64,000 nt of DNA. Source: Actinomadura pelletieri DSM 43383. Lineage in GTDB: Bacteria; Actinomycetota; Actinomycetes; Streptosporangiales; Streptosporangiaceae. The DNA is taken from contig NZ_RBWU01000004.1 in the NCBI RefSeq assembly GCF_003634705.1, positions 1 to 64,000 of the forward strand. Reading direction: 5' to 3'. The notes beneath the pieces are model-generated. The model was given only the letters and a program-made list of their open reading frames with translations. It did no database searches and was not told the origin of the DNA. A program made the translations under genes and the position numbers. Positions 34,336 to 43,634 of the stretch are shown here, one piece after another; position 1 is the first letter of the stretch; each line of letters starts with the position of its first letter.

Positions 34336-35312
34336 GCGGTGTCGCGATGAGCGGGATCACGGTGAGCGGTGCGGGCGCGGCCGGGGCGGTCGCGCAGGTG
34401 GTGCTGGTGGGAGCCGGAGCGCCGCTGCTGGTCGGGCTGATGCGGCAGGTGCGGGCCCGGATGGAGGGACGTGCCGGCGCCGGCGTCCTGCAACCCTGGC
34501 GGGACCTGCGCAAGCTCGCCCGCAAGGAGCCGATCACCCCGGACGGCACCGGGCCGGTCTTCCGGATCGCGCCGTTGCTGCTGGCGGGCACCGCACTGGT
34601 GATCGCCGCCGTGATCCCGATCGCCACCACGGCGTCCCCGCTGGACGGCGCCGCCGACCTGTTCGCCGTCACCGCCCTGCTGGCGCTCGGCACGGTCGCG
34701 CTCGCGCTGGCCGGGCTGGACACCGGCACCGCCTTCGGCGGGATGGGCGCCAGCCGCGAGATGACGGTGATGGCGCTGGTGGAACCCACGATCCTGGTGT
34801 CGATCTTCGCGTTGTCGGTGCCGGTCGGGTCCACCAACCTCGGTGCGATCGTCACCTCGACGCTGCACGAGCCGCAGCGCGTGGCGTCCCCGGTGAGCGT
34901 GCTCGCCGCGGTCGCGCTGATGGTCGTGGCCATCGCCGAGACCGGGCGGATTCCGGTGGACAACCCGTCCACGCACCTGGAACTGACGATGATCCACGAG
35001 GCGATGGTGCTGGAGTACTCCGGTCCGGACCTGGCGCTCGTGGAATGGGCGTCGGCGATGCGGCTGACGATCCTGCTCGGCCTGGTCGCCAACCTGTTCG
35101 CGCCCTGGGGCATCGCCGGGGCGTCGGTCGCGATGCTGCCCGTCGCGCTGGCGGCGTTCGCGGCCAAGGTCGCGCTGCTCGGCGGCGCGCTGGCCGCCGG
35201 TGAGGTGTTCATGGCCAAGCTGCGGATGTTCCGGGTGCCGGAGCTGCTGGCCGGTTCGTTCGTGCTGGCGCTGCTGGCCGTGGCCGCGTCCTACTTCCTG
35301 GTGAGCCCGTGA
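34332..35312 (+). CDS. hycD: HycD, NuoH-like membrane subunit (Rv0084-like)
   Basis: Membrane protein of 326 residues with eight or so helices, the subunit linking the peripheral arm to the antiporter modules. Seen: the charged loop QPWRDLRKLARKEPITPDGTGP and the conserved acidic segment ETGRIPVDNPSTHLELTMIHEAMVLEYSGPDLALVEWA, typical of HycD/HyfC/NuoH. ATGA overlap with the upstream gene and GTGA overlap with the downstream gene. Confidence 0.92.
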   Translation: MSGVAMSGITVSGAGAAGAVAQVVLVGAGAPLLVGLMRQVRARMEGRAGAGVLQPWRDLRKLARKEPITPDGTGPVFRIAPLLLAGTALVIAAVIPIATTASPLDGAADLFAVTALLALGTVALALAGLDTGTAFGGMGASREMTVMALVEPTILVSIFALSVPVGSTNLGAIVTSTLHEPQRVASPVSVLAAVALMVVAIAETGRIPVDNPSTHLELTMIHEAMVLEYSGPDLALVEWASAMRLTILLGLVANLFAPWGIAGASVAMLPVALAAFAAKVALLGGALAAGEVFMAKLRMFRVPELLAGSFVLALLAVAASYFLVSP

Positions 35313-35968
35313 ACCACACCCTCTACCTCCGACTTCTGGACCTCGCCTGCGGCGCCTTCCTGCTCACCGGGGTGCTCGTGCTGTGGCGGCGTGACCTGGC
35401 CGCGATCGTCCGGCTGTTCGCCCTGCAGGGCGTGGCGCTCGGCTGTCTGGTCGCCGTGCTCGGCGTCGAGGAGGGCGACCCGGAGGTGGTCGGCCTGGCG
35501 GTGGGGATCGGGCTGTTGCGGGCGGTCGCGCTGCCCTGGATGCTGCGGCGCGCGATGACGGCGGGCGGCGCGGCGCGCGAGACCGACCCGCGGGTGAACG
35601 TGGCCGCCTCGCTGGTGATCGCCGCGCTGCTGGCGCTGCTGTCCTTCGCGGTGACGCGTCCGGTGGTGGCCCTGGACCCGGCGCCGGCCGTGCGGGCGGT
35701 GCCGGTCGCGCTGACCGTGGTGCTGGTCGGGTTCTTCGTCCTGGTGACCAGGCGGCACGCCCTGTCGCAGGTCGTCGGGTTCCTGCTGGTGGACAACGGC
35801 ATCACGGCGATCGCGTTCCTGACCACCACGGGGGTCCCGCTCATCGTCGAGCTGGGGGTCTCCCTGGACGTGTTGCTGGCCGTGCTGGTGCTGCAGGTGC
35901 TGACCGCCCGGATGCGGGCCGCGTTCGGCGACACCGACCTGGACGATCTGCGGGAGTTGCGCGACTGA
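35309..35968 (+). CDS. hycP: HycP, HyfE/NuoK-like membrane subunit (Rv0085-like)
   Basis: Protein of 219 residues with six to seven helices, equivalent to HyfE, which carries a NuoK-like part. Seen: LLRAVALPWMLRRAM and a conserved FLLVDNGITAIAFLTTTGVPLIVELGVSLDVLLAVLVLQVL. GTG start overlapping the previous stop (GTGA); its stop overlaps the next ATG (TGATG). Confidence 0.88.
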   Translation: MNHTLYLRLLDLACGAFLLTGVLVLWRRDLAAIVRLFALQGVALGCLVAVLGVEEGDPEVVGLAVGIGLLRAVALPWMLRRAMTAGGAARETDPRVNVAASLVIAALLALLSFAVTRPVVALDPAPAVRAVPVALTVVLVGFFVLVTRRHALSQVVGFLLVDNGITAIAFLTTTGVPLIVELGVSLDVLLAVLVLQVLTARMRAAFGDTDLDDLRELRD

Positions 35969-37446
35969 TGACCCTTCTGCTGATCGCCCCGATCGGAGCA
36001 CCGGCACTCGCGGCCGGTGCCTACGCCGCGTTCGGCTGGCGGCGCGCCACCGCGTGGCTGGCCACGGCCGCGGCCGCCGCGCTGCTGGCCGCCGCGATCG
36101 CGCTGGCCGTCGTCGCCGTGGACGCGCCGCGCACCGGTGTCGGCGGGCTGCTCCGCGCGGACTCCCTCAGCGCGTTCATGCTGATCGTGATCGGCGCGGT
36201 CGCGGTGCCGGCGATGCTCGCGAGCCCCGGCTACCTGGCCGCGGAGCGGTCCGCCGGTCGCGCCACCGCCCCCGACATGCGCCGCTACGGCGTCCTCACC
36301 CAGGGGTTCGTCGCCGTGATGGCGCTGGCGGTGCTGGCCGCGAGCCTCGGTGTCCTGTGGGTCGCGATCGAGGGCACCACGATCCTCACCGCGTTCCTGG
36401 TCGGGCACCGCCGCACCCGCAACGCCGTCGAGGCCGCCTGGAAGTACGTGGTGATCTGCTCGACCGGTATCGCGCTGGCGCTTCTCGGCATCGTGCTGCT
36501 GCACTTCGCGGCGCGGCACGCGAACGTCCCGTCCTCGGGGTCGCTGGACTGGACACGGCTCACCGCCCACGCCGCCCAGCTGGACCCGGACGTCACCCGC
36601 ATCGCCGTCGCCCTGCTGATCCTCGGCTTCGGCGCCAAGGCGGGCCTCGCCCCGCTGCACGCCTGGCTGCCCGACGCGCACAGCCAGGCCCCCGCCCCGG
36701 TGTCGGCGCTCATGTCCGGCGTCCTGCTGTCGGTCGCGTTCTACGCCGTGCTGCGGGTGAAGGTGATCGCCGACATCGCGCTCGGCATCGGGCCCGCCCG
36801 GACGCTGCTGCTGACCGCCGGGCTGGCCTCGCTCGCGATCGCCGCCGCGCTGCTGCTGGCCCAGCGCGACTACAAGCGGATGCTCGCCTACTCCAGCATC
36901 GAGCACATGGGTCTGCTCGCGCTCGGCGCCGCGATCGGGTCACGGCTGGCCGTCACGGCCGTGCTGCTGCACGTCCTCGGGCACGGTCTGGCGAAGTCGG
37001 TCGCGTTCCTGGCGTCCGGGCACATCCACCAGGCCGTCGGCGCCGGCCGGATCGACGCCGTGCGCGGCTTCGCCGGGCGCGCGCCGCTGGTCGCCGCCGC
37101 GTTCGGCGCGGCCGTGCTCGCGCTGCTCGGGTTCCCGCCGTTCGGCCCGTTCGCCAGCGAGCTGGGCGTCTTCCGCGCCGGGTTCGCCGAAGGGCTCGGC
37201 TGGGCCGTCGGGGCCGCGCTGATCCTGCTGCTCGTCATCACGGCGTCCCTCGCCGCCCGGACCGGTCGGATGCTGCTCGGCGGCCCGCAGGACGGGCCCG
37301 GCGCGGCGGCCCTTCCCGTCCGGCGGCCCCGCGCGGACGCGGCGGCGCTCGTCCTCGGGCTGCTGGGCTGCGCCGCGATCGGCATCGGCCTCGGCCCGCT
37401 GCGCACCCTCCTGGACCACGCGGCCACCGTCCTCGGAGCGCACTGA
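35968..37446 (+). CDS. hycQ: HycQ, NuoM/N-like membrane antiporter-type subunit (Rv0086-like)
   Basis: Second antiporter-type subunit (492 residues). Seen: LWVAIEGTTILTAFLVGH with the conserved Glu, AAWKYVVICSTGIAL, FGAKAGLAPLHAWLPDAHSQAPAPVSALMSGVLL and the Lys in AQRDYKRMLAYSSIEHMGLL. With the NuoL-like gene this gives two putative ion-pumping modules. TGATG overlaps on both sides. Confidence 0.92.
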   Translation: MTLLLIAPIGAPALAAGAYAAFGWRRATAWLATAAAAALLAAAIALAVVAVDAPRTGVGGLLRADSLSAFMLIVIGAVAVPAMLASPGYLAAERSAGRATAPDMRRYGVLTQGFVAVMALAVLAASLGVLWVAIEGTTILTAFLVGHRRTRNAVEAAWKYVVICSTGIALALLGIVLLHFAARHANVPSSGSLDWTRLTAHAAQLDPDVTRIAVALLILGFGAKAGLAPLHAWLPDAHSQAPAPVSALMSGVLLSVAFYAVLRVKVIADIALGIGPARTLLLTAGLASLAIAAALLLAQRDYKRMLAYSSIEHMGLLALGAAIGSRLAVTAVLLHVLGHGLAKSVAFLASGHIHQAVGAGRIDAVRGFAGRAPLVAAAFGAAVLALLGFPPFGPFASELGVFRAGFAEGLGWAVGAALILLLVITASLAARTGRMLLGGPQDGPGAAALPVRRPRADAAALVLGLLGCAAIGIGLGPLRTLLDHAATVLGAH

Positions 37447-38969
37447 TGAGCTCACCCGACGATCGCCCCGACCGGACGGCCATCGAGGTCGACACCGAGG
37501 GCCTGCCCGGACGCGCTGCGACCCTCCTGGACGAGGGCGCCCGGCTTGCCCTGGTAGCGGCGCACCAGGACCCCGACGCCCTGCGCGTGGTGTACCTGTT
37601 CACCCGCCCCGGGCCCGACCGGCGCACGGAACTGCACGTCCGGCTCGACCAGGGCGATCCCGTGCTGCCCAGCCTGGCCGGGCTCAGCTTCCCGGCGGGC
37701 CGGTTCGAGCGGGAGATGCACGACCTGTACGGCATCGTCCCGCAGGGGCATCCGCTGCCGCGCCGCCTCGTCCGGCACCACCACTGGCCGCGCGGCTGGT
37801 ATCCGATGCGCGACGACGCCGGACCGCCACCGGAATTCGGTGACCCGGAGGGGCCCTATCCGTTCGTCCAGGTCGAGGGTCCGGGCGTCTACGAGATCCC
37901 GGTCGGGCCCGTGCACGCCGGGCTCATCGAACCCGGCCACTTCCGCTTCTCCGTCGTCGGGGAGAGCATCCTCAAGCTCAAGGCCCGCCTGTGGTTCGTG
38001 CACAAGGGCATCGAGAAGCTCTTTCAGGGACGGCTTCCCGCCGACGCCGTGCCGCTCGCCGAGCGCGTCAGCGGCGACACCACCGTCGGCCACACCCTCG
38101 CCTTCTGCCTGGCCGTCGAGGACGCCGCCGGCGTGCGGGTCGGACCCGGCACGCAACGCAACCGCGCGATGCTGCTGGAACTCGAACGGCTCTACAACCA
38201 CGTCACCGACCTGGGCGCGCTGTGCAACGACGTCGGCCACTCGATCCTGAACGCCCAGTTCGGCCGTGTCCGCGAGCAACTGCTCCGCCTCAACGCGGCG
38301 GTCACCGGGCACCGGCTGCTGCGCGGCGGCGTCCGGCTCGGCGGCGCCGTGCTGCGCGTGATCCCCGACCCCGCGCTGATGCGGTCGATCGAGGCCGACA
38401 TCGCCGAGCTGGTCGAACTGGCCCTCGGCCATACCGTGGTCGCCGACCGTTTCACCGGGACCGCCCCGCTCAGCGCGCAGGCCGCCCGCGACCTGGGCGC
38501 GCTCGGCTATGTCGCCCGTGCCAGCGGCCTCGACATCGACGCCCGCCGCGACCACCCCTGCACGGACCTGCGTCCCGCGCTGACCGTCCCGACCGCCGAC
38601 TCCGGTGACGTGCTGGCGCGCTTCCAGATCCGGGCCCGCGAGATCGCGGCCTCGATCGCGATCATCACCGATCTGGCCCAGGGGGCGACCCCGGGCTCGA
38701 CCACCTACTGGCCACCGCTCGACCACGCCACGGGCGGCGGCGGGCCGGACGGCCGGGCCTCCGGTGTCGGCATCGTCGAGGGCTGGCGCGGCACCATCGT
38801 CCACCGGGTGGAACTCGCTCCCGACGGCACCCTCACCCGCACCAAGATCGTCGACCCCTCGTTCTTCAACTGGCCCGCCCTGCCCATCGCGCTGACCGGC
38901 GCGATCGTCCCCGACTTCCCCCTGGTGAACAAGAGCTTCAACCTCTCCTACGCCGGCAACGACCTCTAG
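37446..38969 (+). CDS. hycE: HycE-like fused NuoC-NuoD large subunit lacking nickel ligands (Rv0087-like)
   Basis: Protein of 507 residues: residues 1-130 are the NuoC-like 30-kDa part (RFEREMHDLYGIVPQGHPLPRR), the rest the hydrogenase/NuoD large-subunit fold. The nickel-binding pairs should be CxxC after GERV and CxxC in the C-terminal DPC motif. Here they read ERVSGDT (Ser209, Thr212) and DPSFFN (Ser472, Asn475). All four cysteines are gone. The remaining C-terminus VPDFPLVNKSFNLSYAGNDL is intact and unprocessed in type. So it belongs to the energy-converting-hydrogenase-related (Ehr) group rather than to true hydrogenases. Its electron partner is unknown. A hairpin follows. Confidence 0.9.
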   Translation: MSSPDDRPDRTAIEVDTEGLPGRAATLLDEGARLALVAAHQDPDALRVVYLFTRPGPDRRTELHVRLDQGDPVLPSLAGLSFPAGRFEREMHDLYGIVPQGHPLPRRLVRHHHWPRGWYPMRDDAGPPPEFGDPEGPYPFVQVEGPGVYEIPVGPVHAGLIEPGHFRFSVVGESILKLKARLWFVHKGIEKLFQGRLPADAVPLAERVSGDTTVGHTLAFCLAVEDAAGVRVGPGTQRNRAMLLELERLYNHVTDLGALCNDVGHSILNAQFGRVREQLLRLNAAVTGHRLLRGGVRLGGAVLRVIPDPALMRSIEADIAELVELALGHTVVADRFTGTAPLSAQAARDLGALGYVARASGLDIDARRDHPCTDLRPALTVPTADSGDVLARFQIRAREIAASIAIITDLAQGATPGSTTYWPPLDHATGGGGPDGRASGVGIVEGWRGTIVHRVELAPDGTLTRTKIVDPSFFNWPALPIALTGAIVPDFPLVNKSFNLSYAGNDL

Positions 38970-38978
38970 CCGCCCACG

Positions 38979-39001
38979 CCCCGGCGGGATCGCCGCCGGG
39001 G
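38979..39001. terminator. Terminator hairpin after the hydrogenase-related operon
   Basis: CCCCGGCGG (38979-38987) and CCGCCGGGG (38993-39001) form a perfect 9-bp stem with a GATCG loop, ten bases after the hycE stop and before a convergent gene. Confidence 0.75.
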
Positions 39002-39026
39002 ACGAGGACGTCGGTGTGGAGTTCGC

Positions 39027-40013
39027 TCACGGCCTGGCCCCGGGCGCCAGCCAGGAGTCGAGCGTGTAGTCCTTCTTGATGAGCGTCTGCTGGACGAGGA
39101 ACGCCTTGGTCCCTTCGAGCAGTTTCAGACCCTCCGCGGGGAAGGGCTCGTCGGGCAACTGGTCCTGCAACGTCGTCTTGATGGTGATGTCGGGGGCATA
39201 GCCGCCCGTCCTGGCCACGAAGGCGGTGTAGGCCGGCCAGTTGGCCTTGGCGACCTGCACGGACTTCGTCTCGGCCCGCTGCCATACCTTGACGATGTCC
39301 TTGTGGCCGGCCAGGTACTTCTCCGTGACGACCGTGGCGGACGTGCCGAGGAGGTCCGGGTGGTCCCGGGACGCGACGTCGATCGACCGGTGCCCCTTCT
39401 TCTCCACCGCCACCTGGTCGGCCGAGACCAGCCCGCCCGCGTCGATCGAGTTCTTCTCCAGCGCCGCGATGATCGCCGGCGTGTACATGTGGATGATCTC
39501 CTTCGGCTTCACCCCCGCCTGTTCCAGCGCGCCGAGCAGGTAGCGGTGGATGTACGAGCCGGTCTGGACGCCGATCCGCTTGCCCTCCAGGTCCCTGAGG
39601 GACGCCGGACCGCCGTTCTTCTTGGCGACGATCGCGGCGTCCAGGCGGATGGAATTGAGCGAGAGCAGCCGGGTCGGCAGGCCCCGGCCGCGTCCGATGA
39701 GCGCCGGGGTGTCCCCGTACACGCCGATGTCGAGGGAGCCGCCGGCGAGGGCCTGGTTCAGGTCGGGGCCGTTCGGGAACGTCGCGACCTTGATCTTGCT
39801 GATGCCGGCGGCCTTCAGCTCCGGCAGCAGCTCGCCGCGCTCGTGGAGGAACCCGACGGCGCGGTTCAGCTTGTTGCCGACACCCGAGCCGATCACTCCG
39901 ATGCGGAGCGTCCCGGAGCCGGAGTCGGCCGCGGAGGAACCGCATGCCGTCGCGGCGAGGAAGATCAAGCCGGCGGCCAGCACTCGGGGCAGTTTCACGG
40001 TGATGCCTTTCAC
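39027..40013 (-). CDS. ABC-transporter substrate-binding lipoprotein (SsuA/sulfonate-nitrate type)
   Basis: Lipoprotein of 328 residues with a lipobox AATACGSS (Cys24), anchored on the outer face of the membrane. The periplasmic-binding-protein type II fold is seen in LRIGVIGSGVGN, ALAGGSLDIGVYGDTPALIGRGRG, LDAAIVAKKNG, DLEGKRIGVQTGSYIHRYLLGAL, NSIDAGGLVSADQVA and VVTEKYLAGHKDIVKVW. This is the SsuA/TauA/NrtA cluster. It is last in the five-gene operon. The sulfur-type leader peptide at the operon head favours an organosulfur substrate over nitrate. Confidence 0.88.
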   Translation of the reverse strand: MKGITVKLPRVLAAGLIFLAATACGSSAADSGSGTLRIGVIGSGVGNKLNRAVGFLHERGELLPELKAAGISKIKVATFPNGPDLNQALAGGSLDIGVYGDTPALIGRGRGLPTRLLSLNSIRLDAAIVAKKNGGPASLRDLEGKRIGVQTGSYIHRYLLGALEQAGVKPKEIIHMYTPAIIAALEKNSIDAGGLVSADQVAVEKKGHRSIDVASRDHPDLLGTSATVVTEKYLAGHKDIVKVWQRAETKSVQVAKANWPAYTAFVARTGGYAPDITIKTTLQDQLPDEPFPAEGLKLLEGTKAFLVQQTLIKKDYTLDSWLAPGARP

Positions 40014-40022
40014 AGGGTCGTC

Positions 40023-40367
40023 TCAGGAGGTCAGGGGTCTGTTCGAGCGGTCGAGGGACGGGCCGACCGCGAGCTTGGCGCCGGGGGTGCGGCCCCGGCC
40101 CCAACCGATCTGCCTGCGGTAGCTGCCGAGCGTCCCGGCGGCGACGAGTTCCGCCTCGTCGGGGGGCTCGGGCAGCGGGTGCGAGCGCGGGTCGACGAAC
40201 AGGGCGTCGACCGGGCAGTAGGCCTCGCACATGAAGCAGGTCTGGCAGTCGCTCTGCCGGGCGATGACCGGAATGCCGTCCGGGCCGCGGTCGAAGACGT
40301 TCGTCGGGCAGACGTCGATGCACTTGTCGCAGGCGATGCAGCGCTCCCGGGAGACGATCTCGATCAC
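40023..40367 (-). CDS. Dicluster ferredoxin (AprB-like)
   Basis: Small protein (114 residues) with two [4Fe-4S] sites: Cys10, 13, 16, 20 (CIACDKCIDVCP) and Cys41, 44, 47, 51 (CQTCFMCEAYCP). A basic tail follows (SYRRQIGWGRGRTPG). The pattern resembles adenylylsulfate-reductase beta subunits. The GTG start overlaps the flavoprotein stop (GTGA), so the two form a coupled enzyme and electron carrier pair. Confidence 0.9.
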   Translation of the reverse strand: MIEIVSRERCIACDKCIDVCPTNVFDRGPDGIPVIARQSDCQTCFMCEAYCPVDALFVDPRSHPLPEPPDEAELVAAGTLGSYRRQIGWGRGRTPGAKLAVGPSLDRSNRPLTS

Positions 40368-41965
40368 GACGCCACCGCCGGCGCGGGGGTCTCCGGGCGC
40401 GTCCAGATGTCGTCGAGACCGCCGGTGATGAGCCGGTGGTGCTGGGCCGGGTCCTTGTCGGGCCGGTCCTGGCGCTTGTGCATGCCGCGCGTCTCGGTGC
40501 GGGCGAGCGCGGCGTTGTACATCCAGCGGGCGTGCGCGGTCATCGCGGCGGCCGACCGCGCCCGGACGATCTCGGCGCCGTCCGCGCGGAGGGCGCCGCG
40601 CAGTTCGTGCCACGTCCGGTCGAGGACGTCGAGCGCCGGGGTGAGACGGTCGCCGTGCCGGAGCAGGTTCTTGTCGTAGGGCAGCACCTCGGCCTGGACG
40701 GCGGCGACGACATCGGCGTGGTCGACCCGTCCGCGGGAGTGTCCGGACGGCCGCAGGCCCGCCTCGCCGAGCGCCCGCACGTCCCGCGCCCTGGCTCGTC
40801 CGCCCAGGCCGGTCGCGTAACGCGCGGCGCCCTGCCCCGCCCACGTGCCCGACGACATCGCCCAGGCCGCGTTGTGGCTGCCGCCGCCGGTGAAGCCGCC
40901 GCAGATCAGCTCGCGGGTGGCGGCGTCGCCCGCCGCGTACAGGCCGGGCACCGAGGTGGCGCAGTCGGGGCCGGTGATCCGGATGCCGCCGGTGCCGCGG
41001 ACGGTCCCCTCGGCGAGCAGCGTGACGGGGAACAGGTCGGTGAACGGGTCGATGCCCTGCCGGTCGAACGGGAGGAAGAAGTTGGCCTGCGCGAGGCGCA
41101 TCGCCCGCTGCTCCTCGGGCGTGGCCCGGTCGATGCGGCACAGCACGGGCTCGCTCAGCAGCGTCCGGGCGATCACCGACCGGCCCCGCTGGCTGCCCGC
41201 GCCCTCCAGGACGGTCCCGTCCGCGTGGTAGAAGGTGGCGAACATGTAGAACGCCGTCTTGGTCACGGAGGTGAAGGCCGGCGCGATCGCGTACGCGTTG
41301 GAGAACTCCATGCCGGACATCTCCGCGCCCGCCTCCGCCGCGAACAGCGCACCGTCCCCGGTGTTGACGTCGCAGCCCAGGGCCCTGCTGAGGAACGCGC
41401 ACCCGCCGGTCGCAAGCACGACCGCGCCCGCCCGGACCCGGAACGGCCGGTCGTCGCGAAGACGGTAGCCGGCGGCTCCGGCGACGGCGCCGGAGCCGTC
41501 CGCGAGCAGTTCGGTGACCGGGCTGTGGTCGAGGATCCGCACGCCCGACCGGCGCACCCGCACCCGCATCCGCCGCATGTACTCCGGCCCCTGCAGGCCG
41601 CGCCGGATCTGCCGTCCGTGCTCGTCCTCCGGGAACGGGTACTTGGAGATCTCGGCCAGCTCGTTCATGTTCGCGTACGTCTGGTCGAGGACACGGGCCA
41701 TCCACTCCCGGTCGGCGAGGTGGCCGCCGAGGCCCTCACGGCTGGCCATGGCCGCCTCCCGGGCGTCCGGGTCCGGCTCGACGTACCAGACCCCGGTGCC
41801 CGCCGACGCGGTCGCGCCGCTCGTCCCGAGATATCCCTTGTCGGCGAGGACGACGTCCGCGCCGGCCTCCGCGGCCTTGATCGCGGCCCACGCCCCGGCG
41901 GGCCCGCCGCCCACGACGAGCACATCGGCGGTCAGTTCGGTCGCATCGGCGGTCGGCTCGGTCAT
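40364..41965 (-). CDS. FAD-dependent oxidoreductase, AprA/fumarate-reductase-like
   Basis: Flavoprotein of 533 residues in the succinate dehydrogenase/fumarate reductase/AprA family. Seen: DVLVVGGGPAGAWAAIKAAEAGA, GTSGATASAGTGVW in place of the usual SAQGG-type loop, VVLATGGCAF, TGDGALFAAEAGAEMSGMEFS, GIRITGPDCATSVPGLYAAGDAATRE, and a C-terminal helical domain. It probably reduces or oxidises the imported sulfur compound, with electrons through the coupled ferredoxin. It is third in the operon, overlapping the ATPase gene at its start by 4 bases. Confidence 0.86.
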   Translation of the reverse strand: MTEPTADATELTADVLVVGGGPAGAWAAIKAAEAGADVVLADKGYLGTSGATASAGTGVWYVEPDPDAREAAMASREGLGGHLADREWMARVLDQTYANMNELAEISKYPFPEDEHGRQIRRGLQGPEYMRRMRVRVRRSGVRILDHSPVTELLADGSGAVAGAAGYRLRDDRPFRVRAGAVVLATGGCAFLSRALGCDVNTGDGALFAAEAGAEMSGMEFSNAYAIAPAFTSVTKTAFYMFATFYHADGTVLEGAGSQRGRSVIARTLLSEPVLCRIDRATPEEQRAMRLAQANFFLPFDRQGIDPFTDLFPVTLLAEGTVRGTGGIRITGPDCATSVPGLYAAGDAATRELICGGFTGGGSHNAAWAMSSGTWAGQGAARYATGLGGRARARDVRALGEAGLRPSGHSRGRVDHADVVAAVQAEVLPYDKNLLRHGDRLTPALDVLDRTWHELRGALRADGAEIVRARSAAAMTAHARWMYNAALARTETRGMHKRQDRPDKDPAQHHRLITGGLDDIWTRPETPAPAVAS

Positions 41966-42687
41966 GATGCCTCCTTGACTGTCGTCGCGACGGGCCGCAC
42001 TCCGAGCCCGTCGAGCAGGTCGCGCCGCAGCGCGATGAACCGCGGGTCGTCCAGCGACCGCGGCCTGGGAAGGTCGACGTGGTACTCCCGCTCGATCCGG
42101 CCGTCCGCCAGCAGCAGCGCGCGGTCGGCGAGCAGGAGCGCCTCCTCGACGTCATGGGTGACCAGCAGCACCGCCGGACGGTGCTCGGCCCACAGGTCTG
42201 CGACGAGCGCCTGCGCGTTGAGCCTGGTGAGCGCGTCCAGCGCCCCGAACGGTTCGTCCAGCAGCAGAAGATCGGGCGTCCGGACCAGCGCCCGGGCCAG
42301 CGCGACGCGCTGCGACTCCCCGCCGGACAGGGTGAGCGGCCACGCGTCGGCGCGGGCCGTCAACCCGACCTCGGCCAGCGCCGCCTCGGCCCGCTTGCGC
42401 AGGTCACGCCCTTGCAGGCCGAGGACGACGTTGTCCCAGACCCGGCTCCAGGGGAGCAGGCGGTGCTCCTGGTAGACGACGGCGCGCTTGGCGGGGACGT
42501 CGATCTCCCCGCTGCCGTCGCCGTCCAGCCCGGCCAGGGCGCGCAGCAGCGTGCTCTTCCCGGACCCGCTCGCGCCGAGCAGCGCGACGAACTCGCCGGG
42601 CGCGATGTCCAGATCGACGCCGTCCAGGACGGCACGCGCGCCGAACACCCGCCGCAGCCCGCGGACGCGCACTTCCCCCGCGGTCAT
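41962..42687 (-). CDS. ABC-transporter ATP-binding protein (SsuB type)
   Basis: ATPase of 241 residues: Walker A GASGSGKSTLLRA, Q-loop YQEHRLLPW, signature LSGGESQRVALARAL, Walker B LLLLDEPFGALD and switch His in LLVTHDVEEAL. These are typical of SsuB/TauB/NrtD, including the short pocket YQEHRLLPWSRVWDNV. The ATG at 42687 overlaps the permease stop (ATGA). Confidence 0.92.
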   Translation of the reverse strand: MTAGEVRVRGLRRVFGARAVLDGVDLDIAPGEFVALLGASGSGKSTLLRALAGLDGDGSGEIDVPAKRAVVYQEHRLLPWSRVWDNVVLGLQGRDLRKRAEAALAEVGLTARADAWPLTLSGGESQRVALARALVRTPDLLLLDEPFGALDALTRLNAQALVADLWAEHRPAVLLVTHDVEEALLLADRALLLADGRIEREYHVDLPRPRSLDDPRFIALRRDLLDGLGVRPVATTVKEAS

Positions 42688-43532
42688 CGCGCCACCAGCC
42701 CCCTCCGCCACGCCAGGGCGCGCCGCTCGATCAGCCGCACCAGCAGGTCCGTCGAGACGCCCAGCAGCGCGTACACCACGAGCACCAGGAAGACCGTGTC
42801 CATCTGCAGGAACTGGGTGGCCTGGTTGATGACGAAACCGATGCCGGTGGCCGTCGCCGACTGCTCCACGACGACGAGCGTCAGCCACGCGACACCGAGC
42901 GACATCCGCAACCCGACGAGGATCTGCGGGAGCGCCCCGGGCAGGATGACCTTCCGGACCAGCCCCAGCCGGCCGAGCCCGCAGGTACGAGCGGACTCCA
43001 CCAGCCGCTCGTCCACTCCCCGGATCCCGTGGAACACGTTGATGTAGAGCGGGAACACGACACCGACCGCGATGAGGCCGACCTTGGACGTCTCGCCGAT
43101 CCCGAACCAGATGATGAACAGCGGGACCAGCGCGAGGTGCGGCAGCATCCGGACCGCCTGGACGGGCGCGTCGATGATGTCCTCGCTGATCCGGAACAGC
43201 CCGGAGAGCAGCCCCAGAACCAGGCCCGTCGGCAGCCCGATCGCCAGCCCCTTCAGAACCCGCACCAGGGAGACCCCGAGGTTCTCGAACAGCGCCCCCG
43301 ACGACACCATCTCCCAGCCGCGCACGGCGACGTCGCTGAGCGGCGGAGTCGTGCTCCCCAGCCAGCCCGCGTGCGCGCCGACCTCCCAGAACACGAGGAC
43401 GGCGACGAGCCCGCTGACCTTGCGCGCCCGGCGCAACGCCGACAGGAACACGGCCCCGGACCGGGCGGCGCGCGCCGGGGACGCCGCCTCGGGAATCGCC
43501 GAGCGCGGTGGATCGAGCAGGTCAGTGGACAC
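42684..43532 (-). CDS. ABC-transporter permease (SsuC type)
   Basis: Membrane permease of 282 residues with about six helices and the SsuC/TauC-family EAA region (VFPLYINVFHGIRGVDERLVESARTCGLGRLGLVRKVILPGALPQILVGL). It is the first structural gene of the operon, 102 bases after the leader peptide. GTG at 43532 behind a GGAGG site. Confidence 0.92.
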   Translation of the reverse strand: MSTDLLDPPRSAIPEAASPARAARSGAVFLSALRRARKVSGLVAVLVFWEVGAHAGWLGSTTPPLSDVAVRGWEMVSSGALFENLGVSLVRVLKGLAIGLPTGLVLGLLSGLFRISEDIIDAPVQAVRMLPHLALVPLFIIWFGIGETSKVGLIAVGVVFPLYINVFHGIRGVDERLVESARTCGLGRLGLVRKVILPGALPQILVGLRMSLGVAWLTLVVVEQSATATGIGFVINQATQFLQMDTVFLVLVVYALLGVSTDLLVRLIERRALAWRRGLVAR

Positions 43533-43634
43533 GTTGGCACCTCCGAACAGAGGAAGGACGGCAGGAGTCGAGATCCGCGGACTGCGGTGAGGGGGAGAGG
43601 GCCGATCAGCGGCCGAGAGATGCGAAAGAGCGGT

